From the NCBI GenBank assembly GCA_016931875.1, contig JAFGDX010000012.1:1-7702 (forward strand): a stretch of DNA of 7,702 bases, read 5' to 3'. A program made the position numbers and the translations under genes. The stretch comes from Prolixibacteraceae bacterium. Its GTDB lineage: Bacteria > Bacteroidota > Bacteroidia > Bacteroidales > Prolixibacteraceae. Shown here in pieces: positions 6,468 through 7,702 of this stretch. Under the pieces are notes generated by a model, which was not told the origin of the DNA, made no database searches, and was given only the letters and a program-made list of their open reading frames with translations. Numbering within the stretch: the first letter of the stretch is position 1; each line of letters opens with the position of its first letter.

Positions 6468-6557
6468 ATGATTTTGATATATGAAACAAAACCTGAATAT
6501 ATTCAACAAATATGGATTGGTGGATTCGAAAAATATGAACAGATAAACAAGTTGTAG
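6468..6557 (+). CDS. Possible 29-residue peptide or gene remnant before the HEPN-STAND gene
   Basis: ATG at 6468 opens 29 codons ending in TAG at 6555-6557. The translation contains YETKPEYIQQIWIGGFEKYE, with the balanced composition of a real protein end rather than low-complexity noise. It begins almost exactly where the DNA turns AT-rich and stops 46 bp before the next gene, in a different frame. It could be a tiny upstream gene, a leader peptide, or the C-terminal stub of a gene lost when the island inserted. I do not recognise a family. Confidence 0.3.
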   Translation: MILIYETKPEYIQQIWIGGFEKYEQINKL

Positions 6558-6603
6558 CCAATATTGAAAGAAGAACTAATAAACTTAATAAAACCTATAG
6601 AAA

Positions 6604-7702
6604 ATGTACTTACCAGTTGAAAAATGTTTTGAATTAGATAAAATAGTAAAATCTTTTGAAGTTGCATATCGTGGATTTATTTCAACACAGCTCATAACTA
6701 AATATGATTCTATTAACAAGTTTAGTATTGCAATAAATCATTTAGATTCATCATTGAGGCAAAGTCCAATCTTAGGAACAAAAAAATTCAAGCAAAAAAT
6801 AATAAAAATTAGAAGGGAGGTTGGAACTTATTACAAAAAGATTCAAGACTCATATTCTAACTTAAATAACAAAGATTATGACAATCAAGTTCCTTTTGTG
6901 TCAGAGCTAATTGATTTTGTAGTTCTATTTTTTGATGGATGCTTTAATGATTTATCCAAAGGATTTAGTTCAATTGAGGATTTTAACAGTAATAATGTTA
7001 CTTATAGCCACATTAGAAATTGGTTATCTCATCCAGCATCTAGTAAAATAACTGCAGATGATGCAAAACACGCCCTTATTTTTATAAAAAAGATTTCTCA
7101 AAATATTTCTCAAAAATATTTTTGGTATGTTTCAAAAAGACAGATTTATGATTGGTGTGAAGAATTACTTGATAAACTGGAAGAAACAGGAATAAAGTAT
7201 CATAATCTTTCAACAATATCTTTTACACATCAAAAATTAATTGAAAGAGAAACTGAGTTAGATGATTTAAGAGCATTATTGTTTGGAAAGGATATAGGAT
7301 ATAGAAAATCCGGTTCTGTCGCAATTTATGGTTACGGAGGTATTGGAAAAACTGCATTTATTTTAGAATTTCTTTATCGTACTATTAAAGAAATAAATGA
7401 TAAACAGTTTAAGGACAAAATTGATTTTCTACTCTTTTTTACTGCAAAAGAAGAACTATTATCTTTTAATGAAACAACTAAGAAACTTTACATTAGAGAT
7501 ATAAATAAACAAATTTTAAATTTTGACGATTTTATAGAAAAATTGAAGGAGCTTTTAGAAATTGAAAATCTTGATGATTTAAAAAAACATTCAGGAATAT
7601 TGGTAATAGATAACTTTGAGACAATAACTGAAGAAGATAAACCTAGATTTTTTGATTTTATTAAGAAAGTTCCTAGAAGTATTCAATTTATTCTTACCTC
7701 TA
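6604..7702 (+). CDS. HEPN-like domain fused to STAND NTPase, probable antiphage protein, 3' end missing
   Basis: The frame stays open from ATG 6604 to the right edge, giving 366 residues. The start is well fixed: an in-frame TAG lies one codon upstream (6598-6600), and no other Met occurs in the visible protein. Residues about 1-190 are helical and contain IRNWLSHP with Arg138-Asn139 and His143, fitting the HEPN R-x4-H catalytic motif. A FTHQKLIERETELDDLRALL linker (about 207-226), typical before STAND modules, precedes the P-loop GYGGIGKT (243-250). Walker B is GILVIDNFE (331-339, Asp336), and IQFILTS at the very edge (360-366) matches the sensor strand that usually continues with Arg. HEPN domains are often RNases; STAND NTPases are switch proteins that oligomerise on sensing a trigger. 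I infer a defence effector with its missing C-terminus as sensor, probably repeats such as TPR. The gene is strongly AT-rich (30% GC in 6661-6720 versus 55% in 4081-4140, hand-counted), suggesting transfer. Confidence 0.85.
   Translation, partial: MYLPVEKCFELDKIVKSFEVAYRGFISTQLITKYDSINKFSIAINHLDSSLRQSPILGTKKFKQKIIKIRREVGTYYKKIQDSYSNLNNKDYDNQVPFVSELIDFVVLFFDGCFNDLSKGFSSIEDFNSNNVTYSHIRNWLSHPASSKITADDAKHALIFIKKISQNISQKYFWYVSKRQIYDWCEELLDKLEETGIKYHNLSTISFTHQKLIERETELDDLRALLFGKDIGYRKSGSVAIYGYGGIGKTAFILEFLYRTIKEINDKQFKDKIDFLLFFTAKEELLSFNETTKKLYIRDINKQILNFDDFIEKLKELLEIENLDDLKKHSGILVIDNFETITEEDKPRFFDFIKKVPRSIQFILTS

Noticed and set aside
6510..6540. tRNA-like GGATTCGAA loop
   Set aside because: The flanking bases do not form a T-arm or acceptor stem and no anticodon arm can be placed.
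6013..6561. 182-codon minus-strand open frame
   Set aside because: It reads straight through the 22-bp tandem repeats, the palindromes and several T-rich hairpins; the product is low-complexity in Phe/Lys/Arg and shows no domain. It looks like an accident of T-tracts and repeats.

Overview
The window reads as a piece of a Bacteroidota chromosome. The phylum call rests on gene order and family versions: a TPR protein with a conserved GGWI-type tail, an LptC with a lipobox-like Cys, a CNNM/CBS 'hemolysin-like' membrane protein and a roughly 700-residue PpiD/SurA_N chaperone, in the order typical of that phylum. The genes also have A-rich leaders rather than Shine-Dalgarno sites, and one likely promoter has a Bacteroidota-like -7 element. 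The order Bacteroidales/Marinilabiliales is my guess, not something the sequence proves.

Layout. Bases 1-2789 hold a tight plus-strand run: the 3' part of a TPR gene (open at the left edge), lptC (26-bp overlap) and a CNNM/CBS protein (10-bp gap). After a 165-bp gap with a small palindrome and a candidate promoter comes the PpiD-like gene (2955-5078), closed by a clear intrinsic terminator at 5101-5130. All these genes point to cell-envelope upkeep: LPS transport, a membrane transporter-like protein and outer-membrane protein folding.

Bases 5131-6467 hold no convincing gene and are full of structured, repetitive DNA. In order these are purine-rich short direct repeats; three CTCACTACTC words exactly 21 bp apart; a 247-bp MITE-like element with imperfect 18-bp terminal inverted repeats and nested hairpins; five 22-bp tandem repeats whose units alternate in a 44-bp pattern; two identical 14-bp palindromes also 22 bp apart; and several terminator-like hairpins. 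A 34-codon minus-strand frame with a membrane-like sequence is the only possible gene there.

At about 6465 the composition changes abruptly to AT-rich. A 29-residue frame (6468-6557) is followed by a long open gene (6604 to the right edge, at least 366 residues) that is clearly foreign in base composition. I translated this gene by hand. It has an N-terminal region carrying an R-x4-H motif typical of HEPN RNases, then a STAND-type NTPase with P-loop, Walker B and sensor-like TS(R). This is the most interesting object in the window: a likely HEPN-STAND antiphage defence protein of unknown trigger, sitting in a repeat-rich island next to a housekeeping locus. Its C-terminal sensor half lies outside the window.
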